Positions 15,272-23,497 of a DNA stretch of 28,267 bases are shown in pieces; the stretch's first letter is position 1; every line of letters starts with the position of its first letter. Position numbers and translations under genes: made by a program. The stretch covers positions 1-28,267 of the forward strand of contig CAKOMI010000016.1 of assembly GCA_934096605.1 (NCBI GenBank), in the 5' to 3' direction. The notes below the pieces were generated by a model. The model was not told the origin of the DNA and searched no databases. It was given only the letters and a program-made list of their open reading frames with translations. This stretch comes from an uncultured Bacilli bacterium. GTDB lineage: Bacteria > Bacillota_I > Bacilli_A > RF39 > UBA660.

Positions 15272-16102
15272 TTATTTTTTATCATCATACCATTCTAGAA
15301 ATGAATGTTTACCATTTTCATCTTTATAGCCTAAAACACAATCTAAATTAACATTAGTTGTACTCTTATAAATATTATAATCAATATCCGGATTTAATTT
15401 TCTTAAATCTTTTATTAATTCTTTCATTTCTCTTCTTTTACTAGTGCCATCATTAATTAAAGAACATCCTTCTGTAAAACGACAAGCACAGTTAATAAAT
15501 TTAAGCTCATGATAATCTCTAAATTTAATAATACTTTCTTCTCTTACAAAATAAAGAGGCCTAATAAGTTCTAACCCTTCATAGTTATCACTGTGAAGTT
15601 TTGGCATCATCGTTTTAAATTCAGAACCATAAAACATTGATAAAAGAGTTGTTTCAATAACATCGTCAAAGTGGTGTCCTAAAGCTATTTTATTACAGCC
15701 TATTTCTTTTGCGTGATTATAAAGATGACCTCTTCGCATCTTAGCACATAAATAACAAGGACTTTTAGATTCTACACTAGCCACAACATCAAAAATATCC
15801 GAATTAAATATTTCAATTGGTACACCAAGTAATTTAGCATTATCCTTTATATACTCCAAATTAAAAGCATTATACCCAGGATCCATCACTACATAACGAG
15901 CCTCAAAATGAATTTTGCCATGTCGTTGTAATTCTTGGATACATTTAGCAAGCAAAAACGAATCTTTGCCCCCACTAATACAAACCATGATTTTATCATT
16001 ATCACTAATCAAATTAAAATCATTAACTGCTTTAATAAACTTAGACCAAATATCTTTTCTAAATTTCTTTATTAAATTTCTTTCTATTTCTTTTACTTCC
16101 AT
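15272..16102 (-). CDS. TtcA-like tRNA 2-thiolation ATP pyrophosphatase
   Basis: A 276-residue PP-loop enzyme. It has the SGGKDS loop (43-48) that activates the target base with ATP, a CxxC pair at 116 and 119 (PCYLCAKMRR), the GHHFDD motif (142-147), and a later CAC pair (205, 207) in FINCACRF. This layout is the TtcA group, which uses an iron-sulfur cluster held by conserved cysteines to thiolate tRNA cytidine-32; related subgroups modify other bases, so the exact target is open. The cysteine desulfurase gene upstream on the same strand, 54 bases away, is a natural sulfur source. Ribosome site AAGGAAG precedes the ATG. No terminator recognised after it; the next sequence is a decarboxylase remnant. 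Confidence 0.82.
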   Translation of the reverse strand: MEVKEIERNLIKKFRKDIWSKFIKAVNDFNLISDNDKIMVCISGGKDSFLLAKCIQELQRHGKIHFEARYVVMDPGYNAFNLEYIKDNAKLLGVPIEIFNSDIFDVVASVESKSPCYLCAKMRRGHLYNHAKEIGCNKIALGHHFDDVIETTLLSMFYGSEFKTMMPKLHSDNYEGLELIRPLYFVREESIIKFRDYHELKFINCACRFTEGCSLINDGTSKRREMKELIKDLRKLNPDIDYNIYKSTTNVNLDCVLGYKDENGKHSFLEWYDDKK

Positions 16103-16156
16103 AATAATCTTCCTTTGCTTACTTATTATAAAGTTAAATAACTTAAAAGTATAGCC

Positions 16157-17263
16157 TTAATCATTTATTATTTCTTTTAAAGTATTATAAAATAAATCAA
16201 TTTCTTCTATAGTAGTAACTTCACTAAAACTTACTCTTATACTACTTAAAGAAAGTGCTTTATTATGAGTTATAGCATAAACAATTTTAGAAGGTGTTTT
16301 TACAGGACAACAACTCGTTTTATGTGAAACATATATTTCTCTATCACTTAGTAATTTAACTAATTGTTCACTGTTAGTACTAAGAACACTAAAATTTAAA
16401 ATGTAGGGACTACCATCATAAGGGCTATTAATAATTATTTTGGGATTATTCTTTAAATAATTAAGTAGTCTTTCTCTTAAAGTAGTTACTAAATGCGTGT
16501 TTTCTTCCATACCCGTTAAAGCACATTTAATAGCCGTACATGTACTACTTACCATAGCAACATCTGGTGTCCCACTTCTATAAATAGTCACTGATTTACC
16601 ACCTAAAATCATCGGTTCTAAAAATATTCTTTTACTTTTAATTAATAAACCAATACCAAGTAGTCCATGAAACTTATGGGGATTAATAGTTACTAAATCA
16701 AAGTTATTTAAATTCATCTTTAATTTACCAAATTTTTGAGAAGCATCAACATGCATGAATATATGTTCATAATTTTTTAGGCATTCGCTTACCTCATCAA
16801 TATTTAAAATACACCCAACCTCACTATCAACAGCTGTAATACTAACCAAAATCGTATCATCCCTTATTAAGGATTTTAATTCATTTATATCGATATGGCC
16901 ATTTACTACATTTAAAACGGATACTGAAAATCCTTCTTGTTGTAGTTTGGTTACCGGAGCCGTGATAGACGTGTGTTCAATGCTACTGATAATGATATGT
17001 TTACCATAATTTTTATAACGATAAGCAACGCCAAAAATAGCTAAATTATTACTTTCTGTGGCCCCACTTGTATAAATAATACTATCACTAGTTACACCAA
17101 GCGTATTAGCAATCTCTTTAGTTTTAGCATCAATTATTTCTTTATTTTGAAGACCCTTAGCGTGTGCAGAATTAGGATTAGCATAATTATCTAAACATTT
17201 CAAATATTCTTTTTTAACACTTTCATAAGCAAAAGAACCGGCCGCATGATCTAAATATACCAT
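16157..17263 (-). CDS. Cysteine desulfurase (NifS/IscS family, class V aminotransferase)
   Basis: A 368-residue PLP enzyme that removes sulfur from cysteine as a protein persulfide. It opens with the typical YLDHAAGS; the cofactor contacts include TSGATESNN (65-73), H97 in SIEHTS, D173 and Q176 in HVDASQKFG, and the Schiff-base K197 in NPHKFHG. The active-site cysteine should be C318 or C319 in SHKTSCCPVK; the double cysteine is unusual against the SSGSAC loop of IscS. The length is short but within the NifS-like group. Its ATG shares one base with the recX stop (TAATG), so it is coupled to recX, and it precedes a tRNA-thiolation gene, which fits a dedicated sulfur donor. Confidence 0.9.
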   Translation of the reverse strand: MVYLDHAAGSFAYESVKKEYLKCLDNYANPNSAHAKGLQNKEIIDAKTKEIANTLGVTSDSIIYTSGATESNNLAIFGVAYRYKNYGKHIIISSIEHTSITAPVTKLQQEGFSVSVLNVVNGHIDINELKSLIRDDTILVSITAVDSEVGCILNIDEVSECLKNYEHIFMHVDASQKFGKLKMNLNNFDLVTINPHKFHGLLGIGLLIKSKRIFLEPMILGGKSVTIYRSGTPDVAMVSSTCTAIKCALTGMEENTHLVTTLRERLLNYLKNNPKIIINSPYDGSPYILNFSVLSTNSEQLVKLLSDREIYVSHKTSCCPVKTPSKIVYAITHNKALSLSSIRVSFSEVTTIEEIDLFYNTLKEIIND

Positions 17264-18021
17264 TATAATTCACCTTCTATCTCTACACTTCTATATCCTT
17301 TTTGTAATAATTTTACTTTCAAACGATATTCTAATTCTTTACCACTGTATTTACGCGATAAGATCCTTTTTTGTTTTTCTATTTCTCTTTTTAAAATATT
17401 GTTATCATTTTCTACTTTTTCACTCTCTAATAAAGGATAAAACATTTCTTTTGCATAACCATTTTGATATAAATAATTACCAATTTTCTGTTTTAATAAA
17501 GTGGCACTAAGTGTTTTATTAGTACTTATTTTTTTATTAATTATCTTAGTTATTTTTTCTTGCCAAACCTCTTTTTCTATCTTATTTAAAGTGTCATTAA
17601 TTATATACTCATTAATATTCAATTGTAGCAATCTTTTTTTTATTTTTTCAGGCCCATTCATGGTTAGAGCAATTTCATCATGCAGAAAGTGGCTAACATA
17701 ATTTTGCTCATTTAAGTACCCTTCCTTTGTTAACCTTTTAACAGTTTCATTAATACTAACTATGCTATAACCTTTTTTCTTTAAATAAGCTTCTATTTCA
17801 CTTTTACACCTTTCACTTTTAGCTAAATACATTAAGGCTACATAGTAACTTTCTAAAGCTTTGTTCTCTTTTAAAATAGTATTTAACATTTCTTCTTTAA
17901 TATTCTTTTTTAATAAAAGTTCATATTTTATAATTATGTCGTCATACAAAGTATAATCTTTCATATCAATTGTTATTATATAAGTATTTTGTTTAGCTTT
18001 TTTATATTTCATAATTTTCAT
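17263..18021 (-). CDS. recX: Regulatory protein RecX
   Basis: A 252-residue helical protein made of tandem three-helix RecX repeats: ALMYLAKSERCKSEIEAYL, then TKEGYLNEQNYVSHFLHDEI, then a GPEKIKKRLLQLNI block and a final KYSGKELEYRLKVKLLQKGY. RecX binds RecA filaments and limits strand exchange. The start is uncertain: GTG 18030, ATG 18027, ATG 18021 and ATG 18012 are in frame and none has a clear ribosome site. I chose 18021 because the product then begins MKI-MKYKK like many RecX proteins. The promoter TATAAT lies only about 15 bases upstream, so the mRNA may be almost leaderless. Overlaps the desulfurase gene by one base. Confidence 0.85.
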   Translation of the reverse strand: MKIMKYKKAKQNTYIITIDMKDYTLYDDIIIKYELLLKKNIKEEMLNTILKENKALESYYVALMYLAKSERCKSEIEAYLKKKGYSIVSINETVKRLTKEGYLNEQNYVSHFLHDEIALTMNGPEKIKKRLLQLNINEYIINDTLNKIEKEVWQEKITKIINKKISTNKTLSATLLKQKIGNYLYQNGYAKEMFYPLLESEKVENDNNILKREIEKQKRILSRKYSGKELEYRLKVKLLQKGYRSVEIEGEL

Positions 18022-18036
18022 AGGCATCACAAGTTA

Positions 18037-18065
18037 ATTATATACTACAAACAAATGTTTTGCAA
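18037..18065 (-). promoter_or_regulatory. Housekeeping promoter of recX
   Basis: TTGCAA, 17 bases, TATAAT on the minus strand. The -10 ends 6-9 bases before the first in-frame start codons, so transcription should begin at or very near the start of the reading frame. Confidence 0.65.
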
Positions 18066-18081
18066 CTGAAAATAATTTTTT

Positions 18082-18537
18082 TTAGAAAGGCAATTTAGTA
18101 AAATAATTTAATTCTTTATAACCATCTCGTATTATATTTTTAATTATTCTTTTTATATTAGGTTCAGTAACAGTTGCATAAAAGATTTGTAAATTACCAA
18201 TTATTTTTTGGAGTAATTCAATATTTATAGCCACGATTGTTTTTTTATCATCATCATAATAAATAGTATTAGTATGCCAATATTTTTCTTCCAAACCATT
18301 TTGTAAAGCGAAGATTGGTAAAACACCAGCATTATAAATATATTTACCAAGTATTTCTAAATGATCTAATTCTATTAAAATAAATTCTTTCAAGTTTTTT
18401 ACTAAGTCTTTTTCTTCTAAAACAATAGTTTCATAAAGATATTGATGAATAAGGGTAAAGATACTTTCTTTAGAGGCATAAATATAATTAATATTTGCTA
18501 TATTTTCATTAATTTTGTTATTTTTTTGATTATACAT
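18082..18537 (-). CDS. Ferritin-like protein with a degenerate second metal half
   Basis: A 151-residue helical protein. Residues about 20-75 carry the first ferritin-like helix pair, with an E..(27)..ExxH-type pair: YETIVLEEKDL and IELDHLEILGKYIY. The loop KYWHTNTIYYDDD matches the YW...YVNYG-type link found in spore-associated ferritin-like proteins. In the second pair the first glutamate remains (AINIELLQK) but the usual DEEHH of the last helix reads RDGYKEL, so the dimetal site looks incomplete. The gene lies directly downstream of a CotD-like coat gene, after its terminator, with AGGTGA as ribosome site and a weak sigma-E-like box upstream (GTAATTT-N14-CATAAAAT, 18553-18581). A role in spores is inference from fold and neighbour. 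Confidence 0.6.
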   Translation of the reverse strand: MYNQKNNKINENIANINYIYASKESIFTLIHQYLYETIVLEEKDLVKNLKEFILIELDHLEILGKYIYNAGVLPIFALQNGLEEKYWHTNTIYYDDDKKTIVAINIELLQKIIGNLQIFYATVTEPNIKRIIKNIIRDGYKELNYFTKLPF

Positions 18538-18563
18538 AGAATCACCTAATAAATTTTATGTAG

Positions 18564-18595
18564 CAAAAGAAAAGAAATTACAACAAGTAATTTCT
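18564..18595 (-). terminator. Intrinsic terminator after cotD
   Basis: AGAAATTAC pairs with GTAATTTCT around TTGTT, followed by TTTCTTTT on the minus strand. The stem overlaps the cotD stop codon. Confidence 0.8.
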
Positions 18596-18908
18596 ATTTA
18601 CAACATCTGTCTTGATATACATTAGATACCTCATCAACTTCGGAATATGAGTAAACTGGCGTGTAAGTGTGATTATATATATGGTGATTTACTGTAGTAG
18701 TGTTAACGGGTATAATGTGGGGAACGTTATAGTTAAGTGTTCTATGACATACCCTATTTTGTGGGCATTCACATATTGGTGCACAACAAAATTGTTCACT
18801 TGGTGGGCATGGTGGCATACATGAAGCCATATTGCCATTGTTATAGCTTACACTACTCTCAGTATACATTTGATAATTATCTCTTTCACAGTTTTTATTT
18901 TTCATCAT
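18594..18908 (-). CDS. cotD: CotD-like spore coat protein
   Basis: A 104-residue, cysteine-, proline- and tyrosine-rich protein with no signal peptide. The centre, NVPHIIPVNTTTVNHHIY, followed by a tyrosine/histidine run and a final CC, matches the CotD pattern VPHIHP.HTT.VNH...H...Y; CotD is an inner coat protein of Bacillus spores. The N-terminal half has a different cysteine cluster (CMPPCPPSEQFCCAPICEC) and is longer than in Bacillus CotD (75 residues). Two ATGs in a row can start it; the first has AAAGGA nine bases upstream. A sigma-K-type promoter lies just upstream and cotD is a GerE-controlled gene in Bacillus, and gerE is in this window. Confidence 0.8.
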   Translation of the reverse strand: MMKNKNCERDNYQMYTESSVSYNNGNMASCMPPCPPSEQFCCAPICECPQNRVCHRTLNYNVPHIIPVNTTTVNHHIYNHTYTPVYSYSEVDEVSNVYQDRCCK

Positions 18909-18929
18909 ATTTGTCCATCCTTTCTATAG

Positions 18930-18957
18930 TAGATTATGAAAAAAAATAACCTGTGTC
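18930..18957 (-). promoter_or_regulatory. Sigma-K-type promoter upstream of cotD
   Basis: On the minus strand: GAC, a 16-base gap, then CATAATCTA. The same spacing and the CATANNNTA core are seen upstream of gerE. The start point would be about 15 bases before the cotD ATG. It overlaps the terminator of the gene upstream. Confidence 0.55.
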
Positions 18958-18967
18958 TAGGTTATTT
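18939..18967 (-). terminator. Intrinsic terminator of the cysteine-repeat surface gene
   Basis: AAATAACC pairs with GGTTATTT around an 8-base loop, followed by a T run on the minus strand. The stop codon lies in the stem. Confidence 0.8.
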
Positions 18968-20411
18968 AATTAATTTTATAAAGTTTTCCGTGTTTACTTA
19001 TGTAATAAGATATAGCATATAATAGTAATGAACCCGCAATAACAACTAGGCCAGATAAGAATGAACCAGTCTTTGGATTATCGACAACTCCACATGATTT
19101 GTAATATTCATCTTTACTAACAATGTTACCTTTTGAATCGCTATAAGTACCATCAGCATACTCAGTACATTTCTTGATTTCATTTAAACAATTTTTAGCA
19201 TAATCATCTTTGGTCGTAGCATTACCATCTTTATCATAATAGATACCATCTTTTATTTCACAAGATTTTTTACTACATTCATTATCAAATACTTCTTTAC
19301 TAACAACCGTACCATTTAAACCATAATATTGATTATCTTTTTGAACACAGTAAAATTTATTAATACCAAAGCATTTTTGATCATAGTCACTCTTAGTAGT
19401 AACGTTACCTTCATTATCATAATATGTATCGCCAATTACAGAACAATAATTTTTCTCACATTCTTTTTGATAAGTTAATTTATCTACTAATGCTCCACTT
19501 TTACCATAGTATTTATCATCAATAATCTCGCAATAATGTTTTTCTTCTTCACTACCACATTCAGCATTATACGTTGCTTCATCAACAACATTACCATCTT
19601 TACCATAACGTGTACCATCACTTAAAATAGTACATTTATTAATAAGACATTCTTTTTGATATTGTAATTCTGTTGTTTCTTCACCTTGTTTATTATAGAA
19701 TTTACCATTTTTTTTAAGGCATTTATAAGCATCAGTACATTCTTTTTCATAAGTTTCTTTAGTAGTGACATTACCATATTTATCATAATAAGTACCATCG
19801 CTTAATTTAACACATTTATTAACAAGACATTCTTTTTGATAAGTTAAACTATCAACAATATTACCATTTTTACCAAAGTAAGTACCATCATCCCATATTA
19901 CGCAGTGGTGAGGTTCACATTCCTTTTGATATGTTTTAGCATCAGTAATTTTCCCGTTTTTATTATAATATTTACCATTAAAAAAAGTACAATTTCTAGC
20001 TATTTTAGTATACTCACAAGCATATTCAATCCTACAATTGTTAGCTATATCTACTTTAACAAATGTCACAGTTGCAACAACAAATTCGCCTTCTAAACTA
20101 TCACGTGATGTCTCAAAATACAACATATTATCTGACTTTTCTTTAATAGACCAATCAGCCCCTACTTCAACTGTTTTTATTTTAACATTTGTTAAACTTA
20201 AAGTTATTTTAACGGCATTAGTCTCAGTAATTTTACCAGTAGCTTTATATTTAAAAACACATTTTTGTGTTTCTGTACCATCATCTTGTAAATCAATATC
20301 TTCACAATATGATAAGTTACTGATAGTGCCAGTTGTTATTTCGGCTGCCCTAACTTTAAATGGCACAACTAACATTACTAGTAAAAATAATAAAACTCCA
20401 TACTTTTTCAT
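18966..20411 (-). CDS. Cell-surface protein with ten cysteine-pair repeats and an NPKTG anchor
   Basis: A 481-residue secreted protein of unknown function. Residues 1-22 are a signal peptide (MKKYGVLLFLLVMLVVPFKV, cut after RA). Residues 25-130 look like a beta-sandwich. Residues about 135-440 hold ten repeats of about 30 residues with the pattern C...DG.YY.K.GN.V....Y.KEC, that is two cysteines, a glycine turn and a tyrosine pair each; charged residues dominate between them. At the end comes NPKTG (445-449), one membrane segment (451-472) and a basic tail, the plan of a sortase substrate with a SrtB-like or NPxTG motif; no sortase is in the window. The repeats also resemble short YD-like beta hairpins. 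Has its own extended -10 promoter and terminator, so it is a single-gene unit. Confidence 0.75.
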   Translation of the reverse strand: MKKYGVLLFLLVMLVVPFKVRAAEITTGTISNLSYCEDIDLQDDGTETQKCVFKYKATGKITETNAVKITLSLTNVKIKTVEVGADWSIKEKSDNMLYFETSRDSLEGEFVVATVTFVKVDIANNCRIEYACEYTKIARNCTFFNGKYYNKNGKITDAKTYQKECEPHHCVIWDDGTYFGKNGNIVDSLTYQKECLVNKCVKLSDGTYYDKYGNVTTKETYEKECTDAYKCLKKNGKFYNKQGEETTELQYQKECLINKCTILSDGTRYGKDGNVVDEATYNAECGSEEEKHYCEIIDDKYYGKSGALVDKLTYQKECEKNYCSVIGDTYYDNEGNVTTKSDYDQKCFGINKFYCVQKDNQYYGLNGTVVSKEVFDNECSKKSCEIKDGIYYDKDGNATTKDDYAKNCLNEIKKCTEYADGTYSDSKGNIVSKDEYYKSCGVVDNPKTGSFLSGLVVIAGSLLLYAISYYISKHGKLYKIN

Positions 20412-20434
20412 ATTAAACCTCTCTTTCGTTTATT

Positions 20435-20443
20435 ATTATATCA
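20435..20443 (-). promoter_or_regulatory. Extended -10 promoter for the cysteine-repeat gene
   Basis: TGATATAAT on the minus strand, 23 bases before the start codon. No clear terminator separates it from ffh upstream, so some readthrough from ffh is possible. Confidence 0.5.
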
Positions 20444-20456
20444 TAATTTTACTTTT

Positions 20457-21764
20457 TTAAAAGGGTAATTTCAAATTGCCATTTTGCATCATTTTCATCA
20501 TTTTTTTCATTTCTTCAAATTGCTTTAGCAAAGTATTTACCTCTTCAACGCTTCTTCCTGATCCAGAAGCAATTCTTTTTTTTCTAGATGCTTTTAGTAT
20601 TTCTGGGTGTCTTCTTTCGTATGGTGTCATGGAAAGGATTATCGCTTCCACATGAGCCATTTGTTTTTGATCAATATTAACGTTATTTAACCCCATTTTA
20701 CGCATACCCGGTAATAATTTAATGATATTTTCAAGGGGCCCAATTTTTTTGATTTGTTTTAGATTGGTTAAAAAGTCTTCTAAATCATATTTACCACTAC
20801 GCATTCTTTTGGCTTGATCAAGGGCTTCTTCTTCACTAATGATATCTTCTACTTTTTCAGCAATACCCATAATGTCACCCATATCTAAGATACGTTCAGC
20901 CATGCGGTTAGGATGGAAAGGACTTAAGCCATCAAGGCGTTCTGAATCACCAACAAATTTAATAGGTACGCCCGTTAAGTGGCGAATAGATAGAGCTACA
21001 CCACCTTTAGTATTCCCATCCATTTTAGTTAAAATAGCACCCGTTAAATGTAAGGTATCGTTAAAGCCATTAATAACGTTAATCGCATCTTGCCCCATCA
21101 TCGCATCTATTACTAGCAATGTTTCATGAGGCTTATAAGTAGATTCTATTTGTTTTAATTCCGTCATTAGTTCTTCATCAATATGAAGTCTTCCGGCTGT
21201 ATCGATTATAATATAATCAAATTTATTTTCTTTGGCATATTCTAAAGCATCTTTAATAATGGTAAGAACGTCCTTTTTTCCTTCTTCAAAAACAGGAATA
21301 TTTAAACTTTTACCAACTGTTTTTAATTGTTCAATAGCAGCAGGGCGATAAATATCACACGCTACTAAAAGAGGATGACGTGATGCTTTTTTTCGTAAGT
21401 AATTAGCAAGTTTACCAGCCGAGGTCGTTTTACCAGAACCTTGTAAACCAACAAGCATTAAAATAGTCGGATTATACTTAGTTTCTAAGGGTGATGTATC
21501 ACCGCCCAAAAGTTCTACTAACTCATCTTTCACAAGTTTAATAAATAATTCGTCTGGTTTTAAACTCTTTTGAACGTCTAAACCAAGGGCTTTCTCTTTA
21601 ACATTATTAGTAAATTCTTTTACTACCTCATAGTTTACGTCAGCCTCTAGTAGGGCCATTCTAATTTCTCGCATTGCATCACTGATATTTTCTTCAGTAA
21701 TTTTACCCATACCGCGAATATTTTTCATCGCTGTACTTAATCTATCTCCTAAATATTCAAACAT
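20457..21764 (-). CDS. ffh: Signal recognition particle GTPase Ffh
   Basis: A 435-residue GTPase that binds signal sequences and 4.5S/scRNA-type SRP RNA and delivers ribosomes to FtsY. N-terminal helical bundle, then the G domain with GLQGSGKTT (106-114), DTAGRL (about 189-194) and TKMDGNTKGG, then the methionine-rich M domain. The RNA-binding helix-loop is visible as SRKKRIASGSGRS and the C-terminus EEMKKMMKMMQ is the Met-rich tail. The length is normal for the family. Starts 13 bases after ylxM with GGAAGG as ribosome site; it is the last gene of the ftsY-ylxM-ffh operon. Confidence 0.98.
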   Translation of the reverse strand: MFEYLGDRLSTAMKNIRGMGKITEENISDAMREIRMALLEADVNYEVVKEFTNNVKEKALGLDVQKSLKPDELFIKLVKDELVELLGGDTSPLETKYNPTILMLVGLQGSGKTTSAGKLANYLRKKASRHPLLVACDIYRPAAIEQLKTVGKSLNIPVFEEGKKDVLTIIKDALEYAKENKFDYIIIDTAGRLHIDEELMTELKQIESTYKPHETLLVIDAMMGQDAINVINGFNDTLHLTGAILTKMDGNTKGGVALSIRHLTGVPIKFVGDSERLDGLSPFHPNRMAERILDMGDIMGIAEKVEDIISEEEALDQAKRMRSGKYDLEDFLTNLKQIKKIGPLENIIKLLPGMRKMGLNNVNIDQKQMAHVEAIILSMTPYERRHPEILKASRKKRIASGSGRSVEEVNTLLKQFEEMKKMMKMMQNGNLKLPF

Positions 21765-21777
21765 AATAATTTCCTTC

Positions 21778-22071
21778 CTATAATAGTTTTTCTAGTAATA
21801 CTCTAGTATTATCATCCCTTGTACTATCTTTTATTTTAATTATTTCTTTTCTTTGTTTATATATGCCTAAAGTTTCTTCATAGTTATCTAGTTTTGTGGT
21901 AACTATTTTAATGGTTTTCCCAACGGCACTTCTTGAAATACCTTTTATATCCGCTATCTCACCCATTGATAAGTTTTCTTCATAATATAAAGAAAAGATA
22001 ATTCTTTCTTTAGGGGTGAGTAAATTTTGATAAAGGGAAAACAAGTTATTGTAATACAAAAATTTATCCAT
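21778..22071 (-). CDS. ylxM: YlxM/p13-type SRP-associated HTH protein
   Basis: A 97-residue protein of the YlxM family: all helical, sigma-70 region-4-like with the HTH core SMGEIADIKGISRSAVGKTI. YlxM is known as an SRP-associated protein that modulates Ffh/FtsY GTPase activity in some Firmicutes. The start is the ATG at 22071, which shares one base with the ftsY stop (TGATG) and has AAGGA nine bases upstream; a GTG three bases earlier is possible. Its position between ftsY and ffh is the usual one. Confidence 0.93.
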   Translation of the reverse strand: MDKFLYYNNLFSLYQNLLTPKERIIFSLYYEENLSMGEIADIKGISRSAVGKTIKIVTTKLDNYEETLGIYKQRKEIIKIKDSTRDDNTRVLLEKLL

Positions 22072-23045
22072 CACATCATATCCTTAAATAAGCCATATAT
22101 ATATGATTCAATATCAAATGTTTTTAAATCAGTCATTTTCTCACCAAGGCCAATAAATTTAACCGGTATGCCAACACTTTCTTTAATTGCTAGGACAATA
22201 CCACCTTTAGCCGTGCCATCAAGCTTAGTTAAAACAATACCAGTAATATTAGTAATACTTTTAAATGCTTCAGCCTGTAATATACCATTTTGACCAGTAG
22301 TCGCATCAATAACTAAAAGCGTTTCGTGAGGAGCCCCAGGAATAATACGGCCAATTACTTTATTCATTTTTTCCAGTTCACGCATCAAATTTTCTTTATT
22401 TTGAAGTCTTCCTGCTGTATCAATAAAAACATAATCAGCATTTTCTTCTAAGGATTTTGTAAGGCCATCAAATATTACACCACTTGGATCAGTGTTACTT
22501 TTACCATAAAAAGCACAACCTATTTTTTCACTCCATAATTGTAGTTGTTCTACTGCTCCTGCTCTAAAGGTATCAGCCCCGATCATCATAACTTTTTTAC
22601 CCATATTTTGATATTTATAGGCAAGTTTAGCAATAGTGGTAGTTTTCCCAACGCCATTAACACCAACCATCAAAATTACAGTTGGACCTGATGAAGCCTC
22701 ATTTATTTTGGCCGAGATAGATTCATTATTTACATATATTATAAATAGTTCATCAACAATAACTTCATTTAAATATTTAGTATCAACAATATTTTCTTTT
22801 TTTACACGTTCCTTTAAACGATCTAAAAATTTATAAACAGTATTAACACCAATATCAGCCATAATAAGAATTTCTTCTAATTCATCAAAATATGAATCAT
22901 TTACTTTAGTATATTTAACTCCTAACAAATTTAATTTTGAAACAAATTCATCACGTGTTTTTTCTAAACCTTTATCATATACGTCTAACGATTCACTTTC
23001 ATTTTTTTTACTAACGATACTTTTTAATTTATCAAACAATCCCAT
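22071..23045 (-). CDS. ftsY: Signal recognition particle receptor FtsY
   Basis: A 324-residue membrane-associated GTPase, the SRP receptor. It has a short charged N-terminus instead of the long acidic A domain, then the N domain (LEEILIMADIGVNT) and the G domain: GVNGVGKTT (128-136), GADTFRAGA, IDTAGRL and LTKLDGTAKGG. The short A domain is common in Gram-positive bacteria. It follows the pilin-like gene by 11 bases and overlaps ylxM by one base, so all four genes share a transcript started at the pilin promoter. Ends in TGA. Confidence 0.97.
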   Translation of the reverse strand: MGLFDKLKSIVSKKNESESLDVYDKGLEKTRDEFVSKLNLLGVKYTKVNDSYFDELEEILIMADIGVNTVYKFLDRLKERVKKENIVDTKYLNEVIVDELFIIYVNNESISAKINEASSGPTVILMVGVNGVGKTTTIAKLAYKYQNMGKKVMMIGADTFRAGAVEQLQLWSEKIGCAFYGKSNTDPSGVIFDGLTKSLEENADYVFIDTAGRLQNKENLMRELEKMNKVIGRIIPGAPHETLLVIDATTGQNGILQAEAFKSITNITGIVLTKLDGTAKGGIVLAIKESVGIPVKFIGLGEKMTDLKTFDIESYIYGLFKDMM

Positions 23046-23056
23046 AAATCACCCTC

Positions 23057-23443
23057 CTAATAATGGCATGCATTATCACTTGCTTGTCCTTTTAAAGAAA
23101 CATTATTATTTTTCTTAACTTTATAAACAATTACATAGCCATTTTCATCACAAATATTATTTTTATTTTCAAATAAATTACCATCTACTAAAGCTTTGAT
23201 ACTTACTTTAACATAACAATTAGGGTTTTGTAAATCTAAAGACTCACCACAACTACTTAAATACTTTTTAGAAGATATAATATATGTAACCGCTGTATCT
23301 TCTAAGGAAGCAACTTGCTCTTCTAATAAAGATTTCTTTTGTCTTTCAATAACTCTAAAAACCGAAACAGTTGATAAAGTAGCTAAAATACCAAGTATAA
23401 CAATTACAGCTAAAAGTTCTATTAAAGTGAATCCTTTTTTCAT
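23057..23443 (-). CDS. Type IV pilin-like protein (prepilin signal)
   Basis: A 128-residue pseudopilin. The N-terminus MKKGFTLIELLAVIVILGIL is a perfect type III signal: cleavage after G4, methylated F5, E9 as the mature +5 glutamate, then a hydrophobic helix to about residue 27. The rest is a small globular domain with four cysteines (SSCGES, PNCYVK, ICDENG, NACHY) that can form two disulfides, seen in ComGC-like and type II secretion pilins of Gram-positive bacteria. No prepilin peptidase or pilus ATPase is in the window. It stands first in the SRP operon, which is unusual. ATG has TGAGGTGG seven bases upstream. Confidence 0.85.
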   Translation of the reverse strand: MKKGFTLIELLAVIVILGILATLSTVSVFRVIERQKKSLLEEQVASLEDTAVTYIISSKKYLSSCGESLDLQNPNCYVKVSIKALVDGNLFENKNNICDENGYVIVYKVKKNNNVSLKGQASDNACHY

Positions 23444-23468
23444 TATTCCACCTCACTTGTACGTATTA

Positions 23469-23497
23469 AGTATAACATTAAAACTTTACAATTACAA
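23469..23497 (-). promoter_or_regulatory. Promoter of the pilin-ftsY-ylxM-ffh operon
   Basis: TTGTAA, 17 bases, TATACT on the minus strand, 25 bases before the pilin start. Its -35 stands one base from the -35 of the opposite RNase J promoter. Confidence 0.65.
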
